Source of the DNA: Spirosoma arboris
Lineage (GTDB): Bacteria; Bacteroidota; Bacteroidia; Cytophagales; Spirosomataceae
Assembly (NCBI RefSeq): GCF_009754945.1
Contig: NZ_WPIN01000008.1
Coordinates: forward strand, 310,001 to 374,000
DNA length: 64,000 bases
Reading direction: 5' to 3'
Positions 1-8,299 of this stretch are shown here, one piece after another. The notes beneath the pieces were generated by a model. The model was given only the letters and a program-made list of their open reading frames with translations. It searched no databases and was not told where the DNA came from. Numbering within the stretch: position 1 is the first letter of the stretch; each line of letters begins with the position of its first letter. The position numbers were made by a program, and so were the translations under genes.

Positions 1-216
1 GCGGTAGCAAACGTACGCGGACCTGTGACCGCTATCGATGAAGTTGTTAACCTGTCGGGACTGGATACAATGCACCATTATCACGCAATTCTGGGCGATC
101 TATACGAAAAGAACGGTCAGCCTGAACCGGCCCGAATTCATTATCGGCGAGCTATCCAGCTAACAGCCTCTATGGCTGAAAAAGAACTGATCGAACGAAA
201 ACTAAATCGACTGTAA
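1..216 (+). CDS. ECF sigma factor, C-terminal fragment (SigJ/ECF42-like, DUF6596 type)
   Basis: The frame is open from base 1 and ends at TAA 214-216, so only the last 71 residues are in the window. The sequence (LSGLDTMHHYHAILGDLYEK, then a GQPEPARIHYRRAI helix pair and a KELIERKLNRL end) has the look of the TPR-like C-terminal extension that follows the sigma-2/sigma-4 regions in ECF sigma factors of the DUF6596/ECF42 group. In that family the extension modulates activity in place of an anti-sigma factor. The sigma regions themselves lie upstream of the window, so the assignment rests on the tail alone. An unrelated TPR protein is the main alternative. Confidence 0.72.
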   Translation, partial: AVANVRGPVTAIDEVVNLSGLDTMHHYHAILGDLYEKNGQPEPARIHYRRAIQLTASMAEKELIERKLNRL

Positions 217-220
217 GTCA

Positions 221-394
221 TTATTTTTTCACCCGCTTCAGCCATTCGTGGATCACGTGTTGTAACGCTTTTTCTTTCGCGTTACTGTCATCCATATTCG
301 TAAAGATGGCCATTCGCCGACTGCCTTTATAATCTCCTTCTAATAATCCATTCGGATTTGTTGTAATAGCTATTTCCAGGCACTTACTTTTGTT
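221..394 (-). pseudogene. Remnant of an unrecognised gene (C-terminal 57 codons only)
   Basis: On the minus strand, 57 sense codons run from an in-frame stop (395-397) to TAA at 221-223. There is no start codon apart from two internal Met codons. The translation has protein-like composition, including GDYKGSRRMAIFTNMDDSN and KALQHVIHEWLKRVKK, ending in an amphipathic basic helix. It reads like the conserved end of a globular protein whose 5' part is lost. It is convergent with the sigma-factor tail, only 4 bases apart. I do not recognise the family. A rare start inside the frame is possible but would give a product under 35 residues. Confidence 0.4.
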
Positions 395-591
395 TTATAT
401 ACGCCAATAAAGTTCAATTGCCGACAAATCTAAGGGAAAGGTGTATACTATAACTAACTTCTATTTGTAAGTAAATAATTGATTAATAGTAGGTTGTGTC
501 TATTTGTTTTGTGAGTTGACTAACGAATCTACTGACTTAACGGATTTTTAATCCATTACTGCTGACTGAAAGGCGCACATTCAGAAATCGC

Positions 592-599
592 TATCTTTG
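592..599 (+). promoter_or_regulatory. Bacteroidota -7 promoter element (TATCTTTG)
   Basis: TATCTTTG matches the Bacteroidota -7 consensus TAnnTTTG exactly. It sits only 4 bases before the ATG at 604, which implies a very short or absent 5' leader. No convincing TTG element lies about 19 bases upstream, so this is a half-site prediction. Confidence 0.45.
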
Positions 600-603
600 C
601 TTT

Positions 604-729
604 ATGAATGAGCGGTTCAAATTGTGGCTTAAGCGCGTTGGCTGGCTTGGCTTTTTCTTCTTTCTCATCAAAGGTCTTCTTTGGTTGATAATTCCATACC
701 TCATTGCGAAGGGAGTTTTCTCTAAATAA
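604..729 (+). CDS. Small single-pass membrane protein, 41 aa
   Basis: ATG 604 to TAA 727-729 encodes 41 residues: a basic N-terminus (MNERFKLWLKRVGW), one hydrophobic stretch (LGFFFFLIKGLLWLIIPYLI) and a short basic tail. An exact TAnnTTTG promoter element lies directly upstream, which argues for a real gene although it falls below usual length cut-offs. The positive-inside rule would place the N-terminus in the cytoplasm. No function can be assigned. Similar tiny membrane proteins are common in Cytophagales, but I cannot name a family. Confidence 0.55.
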   Translation: MNERFKLWLKRVGWLGFFFFLIKGLLWLIIPYLIAKGVFSK

Positions 730-902
730 CCTATCAAATAAGGGGGTAAAATGCTAGTTTCTATAAGACCGTACGCTAATAGAATCAGGTTGTCGTACTT
801 CTGGATTTGATAAATCCGTGTATATTCATTGCTGTGTTTCGAGACACGTGCAGAATGAATCCGAAATCCGGTACGGCTATTATGCAAGTGGTGAGGGGAG
901 AA

Positions 903-3284
903 ATGAGCCGTTGGTTTGGCATAGGAGTGTTGGTAATAGCATGGCTGTTGGCACTGCATGTTCAGGCAAACCATATCATTGGGGGTGACATGAGCATGCG
1001 TGCTGTTGGTACAAAACCCGGCTTGTTTAGAATCCAGTTGAACCAATTTTGGGATGAAACCAAAGTCGTTTCCGGCAACCGGGATGCATTGGTAACCTTG
1101 TTGATTTACCGCAAGCAAAATCCGATATTGGTTGAGCGAATTACACTATATATTAAGGAAACGCTACCCCTTACCTTCGGCAATGCTGCCTGTGCGAACC
1201 TTCGTCAATTAAACTTTTCGCAGGCCCGATACTACGATAATCATCAGTTTGATCCCACGCTCTATACCGATCCTGGAGGCTATTATATAGTCTGGGAGCG
1301 GTGCTGCCGAAATGATGGGTTGACCAATGTAAATAATGCCGTAGCAACTGGGGTTGCCATGACATTTTATTTAGAGTTCCCGCCAATGCTCAAAAATGGC
1401 GTGAATTTTACGAACTCCGCTCCCGAATTTCGCTTACCCAACGGAGACTACATATGTATTAACAAACCGTTTACGTTCGATGCAGGGGCGACGGATGCAG
1501 ATGGTGACCAGCTTCGTTATTCGCTTGTAACACCATTGAATGGCTACACTACCAACATATCACCTGGCGTTACAGACGTTTCGCCCAGAGATAGTTACCC
1601 ACCTATTAGCTGGGCACCGGGGTTTAGTTTAGCTAATGTTATTCCTGGTAACCCTCCATTGAGTATCGATCCCGCTACGGGAGTTTTGCGTGTCCGGGCT
1701 TCTGCCGAAGGTTTGTACCTATTCTCCGTTCAATGTGAGGAGTTTCGGAATGGCGAACGAATTGGTAGTGTGCGCCGGGATTTTATGCTGCCAGTGGTAG
1801 ATTGCTCGAAAAACACGCCCCCGCCTGCGGTTATAATGGCCAGTGGGAAAGTAGCTGCCGATCTTGTCTCATGCAATAGCCAGCCCCTAATATTAGCCGT
1901 CGAAAAAGATCCAGTCTGGGCTTACCAATGGCAAAAAGACGGGAATAATATCCGCGGATCTACCAGCGACACGCTACAGGTACGGGAAGCAGGGGTTTAT
2001 ACAGTTGTCAAGAGCCAGGCAAAAGCGTGTGCTAATGATACTACGTCGCAGGCAGTCAAGATTAGCTTTATAAAGGCGCCTGCCATCAGCTTGTCGCTGG
2101 CAACTCTGGAGCCCTATTGTTTAGGAGATACGCTTACGTTGAAAGCCACTGGACAGCTTGATTATCAGTATAAATGGCAATATAATGGGAAGGATATCGC
2201 GGGCGAACAGCAAACTACGCTCAGGGTATATCAGTCTGGGACGTATGGTGTATTGGCCCGAACAACTGTAGGCGCTTGTGAGGGGAAAGACAGTTTGAAG
2301 GTAACCCTAAACTCTCGACCAACAGTCAAAATTAATGCACCAGCACTAGGCTTTTGCCCAGATCAATCCATTCAACTCACGGCTGATGGGACAGGAGCCT
2401 CACGGTATCAATGGCAGCAAAACGGTACGAAATTGAGCGATACGACCAGTCGCTTACTGGCTCGTCAGGCAGGTACTTATCAGGTTACTGTAACAGCTCC
2501 AGGTGGTTGTACGGCCACTTCATCCCTCGTCACACTCACGCAATACGATCGTCCGATTGTGCAGTTTGATTCCATTTTCCCGATTTGCCTTACCAGTAGC
2601 ACCACGCTAATTTCATTGGCCGCCCAACCCACTGGGGGAGTCTATACGGGAACGGGCGTTCAGGAAAATCGGTTCGATCCAGCAGTTGCTGGTGTTGGGA
2701 AACATAAACTAACCTACAACTTTACCTCCGGTCAGGGTTGCCAGGCCGAACAAAGTCGGTGGGTAGAGGTGTCGCCGGGGGTCAATTTAACAGGCCCAAC
2801 TACCTATAAACTGGCAAAAGGTCAAAATGTACAGCTCCTGATTCAGGCCGATCAGCCTATTAGCCGTTATCAATGGGAACCGCCTGCCTCTCTAAGTCAG
2901 GTCGATGTAAGTAGCCCCATTGCCCGCCCGCTTGAAACAACAGCTTATTCCTTAACGGCCACCAGCACAATGGGTTGTAGCAATACCTTATCGTTACTGG
3001 TTGTCGTTTCTGATCTGCTCGATATTCCCACTGCATTTTCGCCCAATGGCGATGGGCTTAATGATGTATGGGTACTGCCCAATATCGGGGTTTTTCCAGA
3101 TTGCGAAGTGTCTATTTATAACCGCTGGGGAGAACTGGTTTTCTTTTCACGCGGGTATGCCCAACCCTGGGATGGTACCTATAAGCAGGAACGGGTACAA
3201 ACGGGGGTCTATACCTATCAAATTCATATTGGCGATGGTACAGCTGCAACGTCTTACCGAGGACAGCTAATGGTAATTCATTAA
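903..3284 (+). CDS. Large secreted protein with T9SS (gliding-motility type B) C-terminal sorting domain
   Basis: The start is placed at ATG 903 because it gives a clean signal peptide (MSRWFGIGVLVIAWLLALHV, cleavage near QANH). The frame is open upstream to 807, with ATG 882 as an alternative. The mature N-terminus ANHIIGGDMSMRAV is the pattern typical of large gliding-motility-associated proteins. Three Ig/PKD-like repeats follow in the middle (YQWQKDGNNI, YKWQYNGKDI, YQWQQNGTKL), then a domain with PTGGVYTGTGV. The last ~85 residues begin IPTAFSPNGDGLNDVW and contain YNRWGELVF: the CHU_C/TIGR04131 domain that directs export through the type IX secretion system. It is an exported cell-surface adhesin-like protein of about 793 residues; its ligand is unknown. 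Confidence 0.9.
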   Translation: MSRWFGIGVLVIAWLLALHVQANHIIGGDMSMRAVGTKPGLFRIQLNQFWDETKVVSGNRDALVTLLIYRKQNPILVERITLYIKETLPLTFGNAACANLRQLNFSQARYYDNHQFDPTLYTDPGGYYIVWERCCRNDGLTNVNNAVATGVAMTFYLEFPPMLKNGVNFTNSAPEFRLPNGDYICINKPFTFDAGATDADGDQLRYSLVTPLNGYTTNISPGVTDVSPRDSYPPISWAPGFSLANVIPGNPPLSIDPATGVLRVRASAEGLYLFSVQCEEFRNGERIGSVRRDFMLPVVDCSKNTPPPAVIMASGKVAADLVSCNSQPLILAVEKDPVWAYQWQKDGNNIRGSTSDTLQVREAGVYTVVKSQAKACANDTTSQAVKISFIKAPAISLSLATLEPYCLGDTLTLKATGQLDYQYKWQYNGKDIAGEQQTTLRVYQSGTYGVLARTTVGACEGKDSLKVTLNSRPTVKINAPALGFCPDQSIQLTADGTGASRYQWQQNGTKLSDTTSRLLARQAGTYQVTVTAPGGCTATSSLVTLTQYDRPIVQFDSIFPICLTSSTTLISLAAQPTGGVYTGTGVQENRFDPAVAGVGKHKLTYNFTSGQGCQAEQSRWVEVSPGVNLTGPTTYKLAKGQNVQLLIQADQPISRYQWEPPASLSQVDVSSPIARPLETTAYSLTATSTMGCSNTLSLLVVVSDLLDIPTAFSPNGDGLNDVWVLPNIGVFPDCEVSIYNRWGELVFFSRGYAQPWDGTYKQERVQTGVYTYQIHIGDGTAATSYRGQLMVIH

Positions 3285-3309
3285 GTGCCATAATCGGAAA
3301 CTCTATTTG

Positions 3310-3343
3310 GGCCGGGTAGTAGCGTTTATGCCACTACCCGGCC
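3310..3343 (+). terminator. Hairpin after the T9SS cargo gene
   Basis: Perfect 11-bp stem GGCCGGGTAGT (3310-3320) / ACTACCCGGCC (3333-3343) with a 12-base loop, 25 bases past the stop codon. The T-tract is weak (TTCTT). Confidence 0.6.
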
Positions 3344-3428
3344 TTCTTGGTGAAAAGAGTAAACAATAGCTTTGTTTACTGGTTTGATAGACTAATGATT
3401 AAATAGAAACTTGATAGGTAAGATCGTT

Positions 3429-3674
3429 ATGGAAAATCAGGAAAAAGAAGACATCATTCGGGCAAAGCAAGCCATTTCGCCCGCTGGTTTGGCCAATCAA
3501 TCCGCTGAAGGAACTAGTGGGCCAGGTAGCCAAATCGACGCTAAAGAACTGGAACCTGACGCGCTGGAAGACGACTATATGGACGGCGATGATATAGCTG
3601 CCAACGTGCGCATGACGCACCCGAACCGAAATCCAAATCCTAAGCCAGATATCGACAAGCCTGCTTATAGCTAA
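3429..3674 (+). CDS. Acidic hydrophilic protein, 81 aa, unknown function
   Basis: The ATG at 3429 gives MENQEKEDIIRAKQAISPAG. A TTG 18 bases upstream would add six residues and is less likely. The protein has no membrane segment. It is rich in Asp/Glu in its middle (KELEPDALEDDYMDGDDI) and ends in a Pro/Asn-rich tail (HPNRNPNPKPDIDKPAYS), so it is probably small and largely disordered. It stands alone between two hairpins, and the one directly after it is very strong, consistent with a monocistronic, well-expressed gene. I do not recognise a named family. Confidence 0.65.
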   Translation: MENQEKEDIIRAKQAISPAGLANQSAEGTSGPGSQIDAKELEPDALEDDYMDGDDIAANVRMTHPNRNPNPKPDIDKPAYS

Positions 3675-3675
3675 A

Positions 3676-3716
3676 CAACAAGAAGGGCAACTCGAAATGG
3701 GTTGCCCTTCTTGTTG
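3676..3716 (+). terminator. Strong intrinsic terminator
   Basis: Perfect 16-bp inverted repeat (3676-3691 / 3701-3716) with a 9-base loop, starting one base after the stop codon at 3674. The stem is GC-rich in its core (AGAAGGGCAAC) and its descending arm ends CTTCTTGTTG. Confidence 0.8.
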
Positions 3717-3785
3717 CTCTACTGCAAATCGCAAACCAATGACAGGGTTGCCCAGTTTTATCAATAAGTAGACATAATAATACAC

Positions 3786-5018
3786 ATGGATCGCATAGAT
3801 AAACGAAGAATTGGAATTGGTGTTGCGGTGGTAGCTGGTCTGGTACTCCTGTTCTTTGTTGGTAAATGGTATAGCAAACAGAAGTCGATAAAAAAGGAGC
3901 AGGCGCAGGTTGAACAGGCTCGTAAAGAGGCAGAGAAGCGGGCTAAACAAGCTTTATTGACCTTGCATCAGGTCTGTCGTTACGCTGATTCAGTTGGTAT
4001 TGACACCACCCGATTTGGTGCTAAGGCAGGTAGCCAGAATACCGAAACCGCTACTAAGCTAGCCGACTTATTGTTAGAAATTCGCTACGGTAAAAAACCA
4101 TCCCGTCTGGAATTTAGTGGCTTAAAGGAAGCCGTTGACTCTAGTTGGACCAAGGACAGTGACGAGGCAACCAAGCCGGAATCGCTGGCAAAACTGTCGC
4201 CGTTTGGTCCCTATAACCAATTGGTTGGCCATTATAATCGACTCCGAAAACTGGTTAAATCGAATCCCGTAATGGCCGATTCGTTACGACTAATTCGGCA
4301 GACGCTTAATTTTTACCGATACGTCAACCGCTTTGATGCCGACCGGTTTGTGGTCGTCAATATTCCCGCAGGCGAATTGAATGTATTCGACCGAGCAGGC
4401 AAACGTCTGCTGCCGATGCAGGTTATTACCGGCAAACCCGACAAGCGCACCCCCTGCATGACAACCTATGTTCAGGATATTGTGGCATATCCTTATTGGA
4501 ATGTACCGCGCAACATAGCGTTAGACGAAATGCTCCCCCGCATGAAGCGAAATATAGCATTCATCTACAATCAAAATCTACAGATTCTGGATGAAAAGAA
4601 TCAGGAAATTGACCCCGAAGAAATTGACTGGGATGGCTTATCAACGACCAATTTCCCGTACCGGGTTCGGCAGGCGTCGGGCTGTGAGAATTCGCTGGGC
4701 CTGTTGAAATTCGATCTGGCGAATCCGCTGGCGATTTACCTACATGATACCAATAGTCGTGATCTATTTACCCAAACCAACGATCGTTGGCGGAGTCATG
4801 GCTGCGTACGGGTGCAGAAGCCGGTTGAGTTAGCTAACTTGATTCTGGGAACGCCAACCTTCGATGCCACTTTTATGAATAAATGCTTAGTAGACCAGAA
4901 ACCCCGGACACTAAGCATTCCAAAACCGTTTCCGGTTTTTATTACCTACAACATTGCTGATGTAGATGCAACGGGCAAACTCCGGTTTTATAAAGATGTG
5001 TATGCGCTGGACAAATAA
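3786..5018 (+). CDS. L,D-transpeptidase (YkuD family), membrane-anchored
   Basis: 410 residues. An N-terminal anchor (GVAVVAGLVLLFFVGKW, residues ~10-28) is followed by a charged coiled-coil-like stretch (residues ~35-60). The YkuD catalytic domain is C-terminal, with SHGCVRV containing His338 and catalytic Cys340. The VNIPAGELNVFDRAGK segment is the usual first strand of the fold. Family members cross-link peptidoglycan through L,D linkages or attach proteins to it, in the periplasm. The 3' end overlaps the convergent gene 4988-5707 by 31 bases; that gene also encodes a YkuD-type enzyme of a different subfamily. Confidence 0.9.
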   Translation: MDRIDKRRIGIGVAVVAGLVLLFFVGKWYSKQKSIKKEQAQVEQARKEAEKRAKQALLTLHQVCRYADSVGIDTTRFGAKAGSQNTETATKLADLLLEIRYGKKPSRLEFSGLKEAVDSSWTKDSDEATKPESLAKLSPFGPYNQLVGHYNRLRKLVKSNPVMADSLRLIRQTLNFYRYVNRFDADRFVVVNIPAGELNVFDRAGKRLLPMQVITGKPDKRTPCMTTYVQDIVAYPYWNVPRNIALDEMLPRMKRNIAFIYNQNLQILDEKNQEIDPEEIDWDGLSTTNFPYRVRQASGCENSLGLLKFDLANPLAIYLHDTNSRDLFTQTNDRWRSHGCVRVQKPVELANLILGTPTFDATFMNKCLVDQKPRTLSIPKPFPVFITYNIADVDATGKLRFYKDVYALDK

Positions 5019-5707
5019 GTCGACTGTTTTAAGTAGTCGGGATTGGGCGCATAAACGAACAGGCATGATCCGCCTTTAACTGCCTGAATAATGCCTTTTG
5101 AGTCAGCATAAGGGACAGCGGGACAGCCCTGGCTGCGGCCTAACCGACCCGTTTTGCGAATGATATCTTCGCAAACGTAATCAGCCCCATGCAGGACAAT
5201 ATTTCGATTATATACGTTGTCGTTGAAGCCTTTTTCCAGACCTTTCAATTGCAACGACAGCCCATGTTTGCCCATGTAGGTGTTAAGCGTCTGGTAAAAT
5301 CCCAAACTACTCTGAAACGACGATTGAGTATTGGAAAATTGATTGGCAGTTAAATCACCGGAGTTACGTCCATGCGCGACATAGGTGTTAAAAACCAGCT
5401 TTTTGTTGAACAAATCGACAACGTATAGCCGTTTATGATTTGACGGCTGGCTTAGGTCAACAATGGTTAGCATTGACTTAGCGGTATCCATTTTCTGCCA
5501 GCCGCGTAGTGCGTACTCGAAAACGGATCGTTCTAAACCAGTCTGGCTTAGATTAAGCTCGTCATAGACAGCAAGATGACCAACAGATTTAACGGTTTTG
5601 GGGGCTGAGATAGGGGCTGCAGCTACAACGTTACGGGTAGATTTGAGTCCGGTGGTAGCAAAATAAATAACTACTAAACCAACCAGAAGCAAAAGAACAT
5701 TCTTCAT
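4988..5707 (-). CDS. Murein L,D-transpeptidase catalytic-domain protein (YkuD_2 type)
   Basis: 239 residues with an uncleaved or lipid-free N-terminal hydrophobic segment (MKNVLLLLVGLVVIYFATTG). The C-terminal half carries the YkuD_2 pattern: VAHGRNSGDLTANQFSN, a conserved His in NIVLHGADY (His173) and GRSQGCPAVP with the presumed nucleophile Cys195. Family knowledge says it acts on peptidoglycan stem peptides in the periplasm. It is transcribed towards, and overlaps by 31 bases, the classical YkuD gene at 3786-5018. Only about 100 bases separate its start from the divergent EcsC gene. Confidence 0.87.
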   Translation of the reverse strand: MKNVLLLLVGLVVIYFATTGLKSTRNVVAAAPISAPKTVKSVGHLAVYDELNLSQTGLERSVFEYALRGWQKMDTAKSMLTIVDLSQPSNHKRLYVVDLFNKKLVFNTYVAHGRNSGDLTANQFSNTQSSFQSSLGFYQTLNTYMGKHGLSLQLKGLEKGFNDNVYNRNIVLHGADYVCEDIIRKTGRLGRSQGCPAVPYADSKGIIQAVKGGSCLFVYAPNPDYLKQSTYLSSAYTSL

Positions 5708-5814
5708 ACCGACAAATAGACGTGTTTACGGGTTCATGAGGATGTATAATGACAACAGACTCATGCGAGTTTTAATTCGATGAAGATACTACTTTTCTCT
5801 AAAATAATAGCCGT

Positions 5815-6558
5815 ATGACTGCTTATGAACAGGCTGTTCGCAATGAACTAACCCGCTGGCAGCAGGCCATGCAAAAGCCGCCATCAGCCTTTGGCCGGAT
5901 CTCTACATCGCTCCAGCACCGGATTAATCGCATCATTCCCGACCGCGTACATGCTGTTATTACGGCTACGATCAAACAAATGACTCGGGCCGTTTTGTTT
6001 GGGGCTGAGTTTCTTAACCGCACACCTGTGGTTGGCGAAACGCTTGCCCAGCGCGATTCTGCGGTGGCGAAACGTATTGATTTTTATCGAAAAACAAGTG
6101 CTGCCGAAGGGGGCGTTACGGGCGCAGGTGGATTTTGGCTCAGTATGGCCGATTTTCCAATATTGCTTGGTTTAAAAATGAAAATGCTGTTCGAGATTGC
6201 CAGTTTATATGGTTTCTCGGTGAGCGATTACCGGGAGCGGGTTTTCATTCTCTATATTTTTCAATTGGCCTTTTCGAGCCAGGAGCGTCGGCAAGTGATT
6301 TATGAATATGTTGCCAACTGGCCTGAACATAGCCGTCAATTACCCGAAGATATTAATCAGTTTGACTGGCTGACGTTTCAGCAGGAGTACCGAGATTACA
6401 TTGATCTGGCAAAAATGGCGCAATTGATTCCGGGTATTGGAGCCGCAGTTGGCGTTGTTGTCAACTACCGGCTTGTGAATCAGCTTGGCCGCACTGCCAT
6501 GAATGCTTATCGGATGCGATTGCTGAGTGAAAATCCGGCGTTACTGGAGAGAAAATAA
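5815..6558 (+). CDS. EcsC family protein
   Basis: 247 residues beginning MTAYEQAVRNELTRWQQAM, the usual opening of EcsC (PF12787) proteins. The rest fits the family: a Gly-rich segment GGVTGAGGFWLSMADFPILL near residues 100-120, then ASLYGFSVSDYRERVFILYI and a second Gly/Ala patch LIPGIGAAVGVVVNYRLV. In Bacillus EcsC is linked to an ABC exporter operon. Elsewhere the biochemical role is unknown, and no exporter genes are adjacent here. A TACTTTTC near-match to the -7 element lies about 20 bases upstream of the start. Confidence 0.85.
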   Translation: MTAYEQAVRNELTRWQQAMQKPPSAFGRISTSLQHRINRIIPDRVHAVITATIKQMTRAVLFGAEFLNRTPVVGETLAQRDSAVAKRIDFYRKTSAAEGGVTGAGGFWLSMADFPILLGLKMKMLFEIASLYGFSVSDYRERVFILYIFQLAFSSQERRQVIYEYVANWPEHSRQLPEDINQFDWLTFQQEYRDYIDLAKMAQLIPGIGAAVGVVVNYRLVNQLGRTAMNAYRMRLLSENPALLERK

Positions 6559-6568
6559 CATGAACCGG

Positions 6569-7087
6569 CTAAGCATTCTCACCTTGCCTTTTTAACTGAT
6601 CCGCAAAAAGCGTTTCAATTTCCACGAGTTGCGCTGGGTCTGCCCACATATGAAATCTGGCATAAGGTGGATTTGACTCAAATTTAATACTGGACGATAC
6701 CCCAAGGAACTCAGGATAGCTGGATGGAATTCCAGTTAGCGTTATCTCAATATGGTCAGAACCATCCCATGTCTGATAGCCATAATAGGCTTTTATAGTA
6801 ACAGAAAAATCTCCTTCCCCTTTTAGAATAAATTCGTTAACTGAAATAAAATAATAGACTTCAGTAATTGGATTTATTTCGTAAGCGTCCTCTTTAAACG
6901 AAATCGTTTCAGGCAACGGAGGAATCGAAAATGGGGGATATATAATTTTAGCGACCTTGACCACTAAATCAACCCAGTCTGCATAAAATTGCCTTGGCAC
7001 ATTAGCTACTTCGTCCCGTTTAAAAACAGCTGCGACTGGAGAAATAAATATATTTTCGTAGCTTTTTGAATCGCCTAATTTGGGCAT
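6569..7087 (-). CDS. Protein of unknown function, 172 aa
   Basis: No family recognised. The sequence is soluble, with alternating aromatic/hydrophobic residues suggestive of beta strands (NEFILKGEGDFSVTIKAYYG, DHIEITLTGI) and a C-terminal helix (PAQLVEIETLFADQLKRQG). There is no signal peptide or membrane segment. It follows the monooxygenase gene by 44 bases on the same strand and could be the last gene of the CocE-AraC-monooxygenase operon. Its composition (Ser/Asn/Phe rich) is somewhat less typical than its neighbours. Confidence 0.6.
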   Translation of the reverse strand: MPKLGDSKSYENIFISPVAAVFKRDEVANVPRQFYADWVDLVVKVAKIIYPPFSIPPLPETISFKEDAYEINPITEVYYFISVNEFILKGEGDFSVTIKAYYGYQTWDGSDHIEITLTGIPSSYPEFLGVSSSIKFESNPPYARFHMWADPAQLVEIETLFADQLKRQGENA

Positions 7088-7131
7088 ATGTAGTCAGATT
7101 TTGTCGGTAGCTATTGAGATAAATTGGGTGG

Positions 7132-8271
7132 CTAACTAAACATATCCAGCATATCGGAAAGCCCATGCGGAGAATGCATGGAAGCTGTTTGCTCTAATGT
7201 TAGTTGCCCAATTTCGGCAAATCTAGCCAGCATCTGTTTCTCATAACTAGCTATTGCAGTTTGGATGTTCGGGAACTCATCATTGAGTAAGCAATTACTT
7301 AATTCTAACGCATCGAGCATAGCCATGTTGACACCTTCTCCGGCATAGGGGGGCATTAGATGGGCTGCATCACCCAACATGGTTAGGTTTGGTAAAGTAG
7401 GCCAACTTTGATCTAAAGGCATACAATATTGCGGACGGGGTATGAAGTGGGCGTCCGCTTTTTCGAATAACTCAAGCCAACTACTGTCCCAGCCTGAAAA
7501 CTCCTGCTGAAACCAGGCCAGGACCTGCGCTCTACTATTGAAATCAATCCCACTCGAGCGGACCCAATTTTCATCGGTTTTACAACCAGTGTAGAAAACC
7601 AGACTACCATCCCCTTTAGAACTTACGATCAGGGTTTTTTCATCGCCCAGCGCAAATATTTTGCCCCCGTTTAAGAGTTTATGTATGGCGGGCGCTGCTG
7701 TTTCAGAGTTATAGACTGCTCCTTCAACCACTGTAATTCCAGAATAAAAAGGCTTGATCGGTGTAATAAGGGGCCTTATTTTAGAATTTGCCCCATCGGC
7801 GGCAATAACAATATCGGCAAGGGCAGATGTACCATTCTGAAAGTCAAGCTTCCAGGAATCCCCAACCGCCGACAGGGAAATCAGGTAGCTGTTCCAGACA
7901 ACTGTGTCTGGTTGTAATGATTCCAGCAAAATTTTTCTTAGGGGCCCCCGATCAATTTCTGGGCGAAGTGGTTCAAATCCCTCGTTTATATCGTCGTCAT
8001 AGAGGATCGTTGCATTTTTATCGACGAGCCGCATCTTATCGGCTCCCGGACGAAAGTTAGCTTTAAAGGCTTCCATCAATCCAGCTTCCCGGAGCGCCAT
8101 TAACCCTGAATCATCATGCAGGTCAAGCGTCGCTCCCTGTACCCGAACGTCCTTATTTAGATCCCGTTCGTAGACTTTTACGTTGGCACCATTCAGTTGC
8201 AAAAGTCTGGCAAGTGTCAATCCACCCGGCCCACCGCCCACTATAGCTATTCGTTTATTGTTAATCAACAT
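7132..8271 (-). CDS. FAD-dependent monooxygenase, TetX-like
   Basis: 379 residues, full length for a class A flavoprotein monooxygenase (PF01494). Visible motifs are the N-terminal FAD dinucleotide site IAIVGGGPGGLTLARLL, the ribose-binding YERD, the RGPLRKILLESL helix, and the second FAD motif GDAAHLMPPYAGEGVNMAM near residues 300-320. The layout (ATLDLHDDSG, PEIDRGPLR, FPN..AIASYEKQM) closely follows the TetX tetracycline-inactivating enzymes as I remember them. The natural substrate is unknown, and resistance cannot be inferred from sequence. It lies 28 bases downstream of the AraC gene and probably in one operon with it and the CocE hydrolase. Confidence 0.85.
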   Translation of the reverse strand: MLINNKRIAIVGGGPGGLTLARLLQLNGANVKVYERDLNKDVRVQGATLDLHDDSGLMALREAGLMEAFKANFRPGADKMRLVDKNATILYDDDINEGFEPLRPEIDRGPLRKILLESLQPDTVVWNSYLISLSAVGDSWKLDFQNGTSALADIVIAADGANSKIRPLITPIKPFYSGITVVEGAVYNSETAAPAIHKLLNGGKIFALGDEKTLIVSSKGDGSLVFYTGCKTDENWVRSSGIDFNSRAQVLAWFQQEFSGWDSSWLELFEKADAHFIPRPQYCMPLDQSWPTLPNLTMLGDAAHLMPPYAGEGVNMAMLDALELSNCLLNDEFPNIQTAIASYEKQMLARFAEIGQLTLEQTASMHSPHGLSDMLDMFS

Positions 8272-8299
8272 GGCTGAATTAGTTTATTGTGAGACAAAA

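Noticed and set aside
591..1118. Long minus-strand frame opposite the start of the T9SS cargo gene
   Set aside because: Its translation is Cys/His/Gln-rich without domain sense and it overlaps two better-supported plus-strand genes.
3399..3950. Minus-strand frame of 183 codons across the acidic small gene and transpeptidase start
   Set aside because: It crosses a strong terminator hairpin and the real genes 3429-3674 and 3786-5018; composition is not protein-like.
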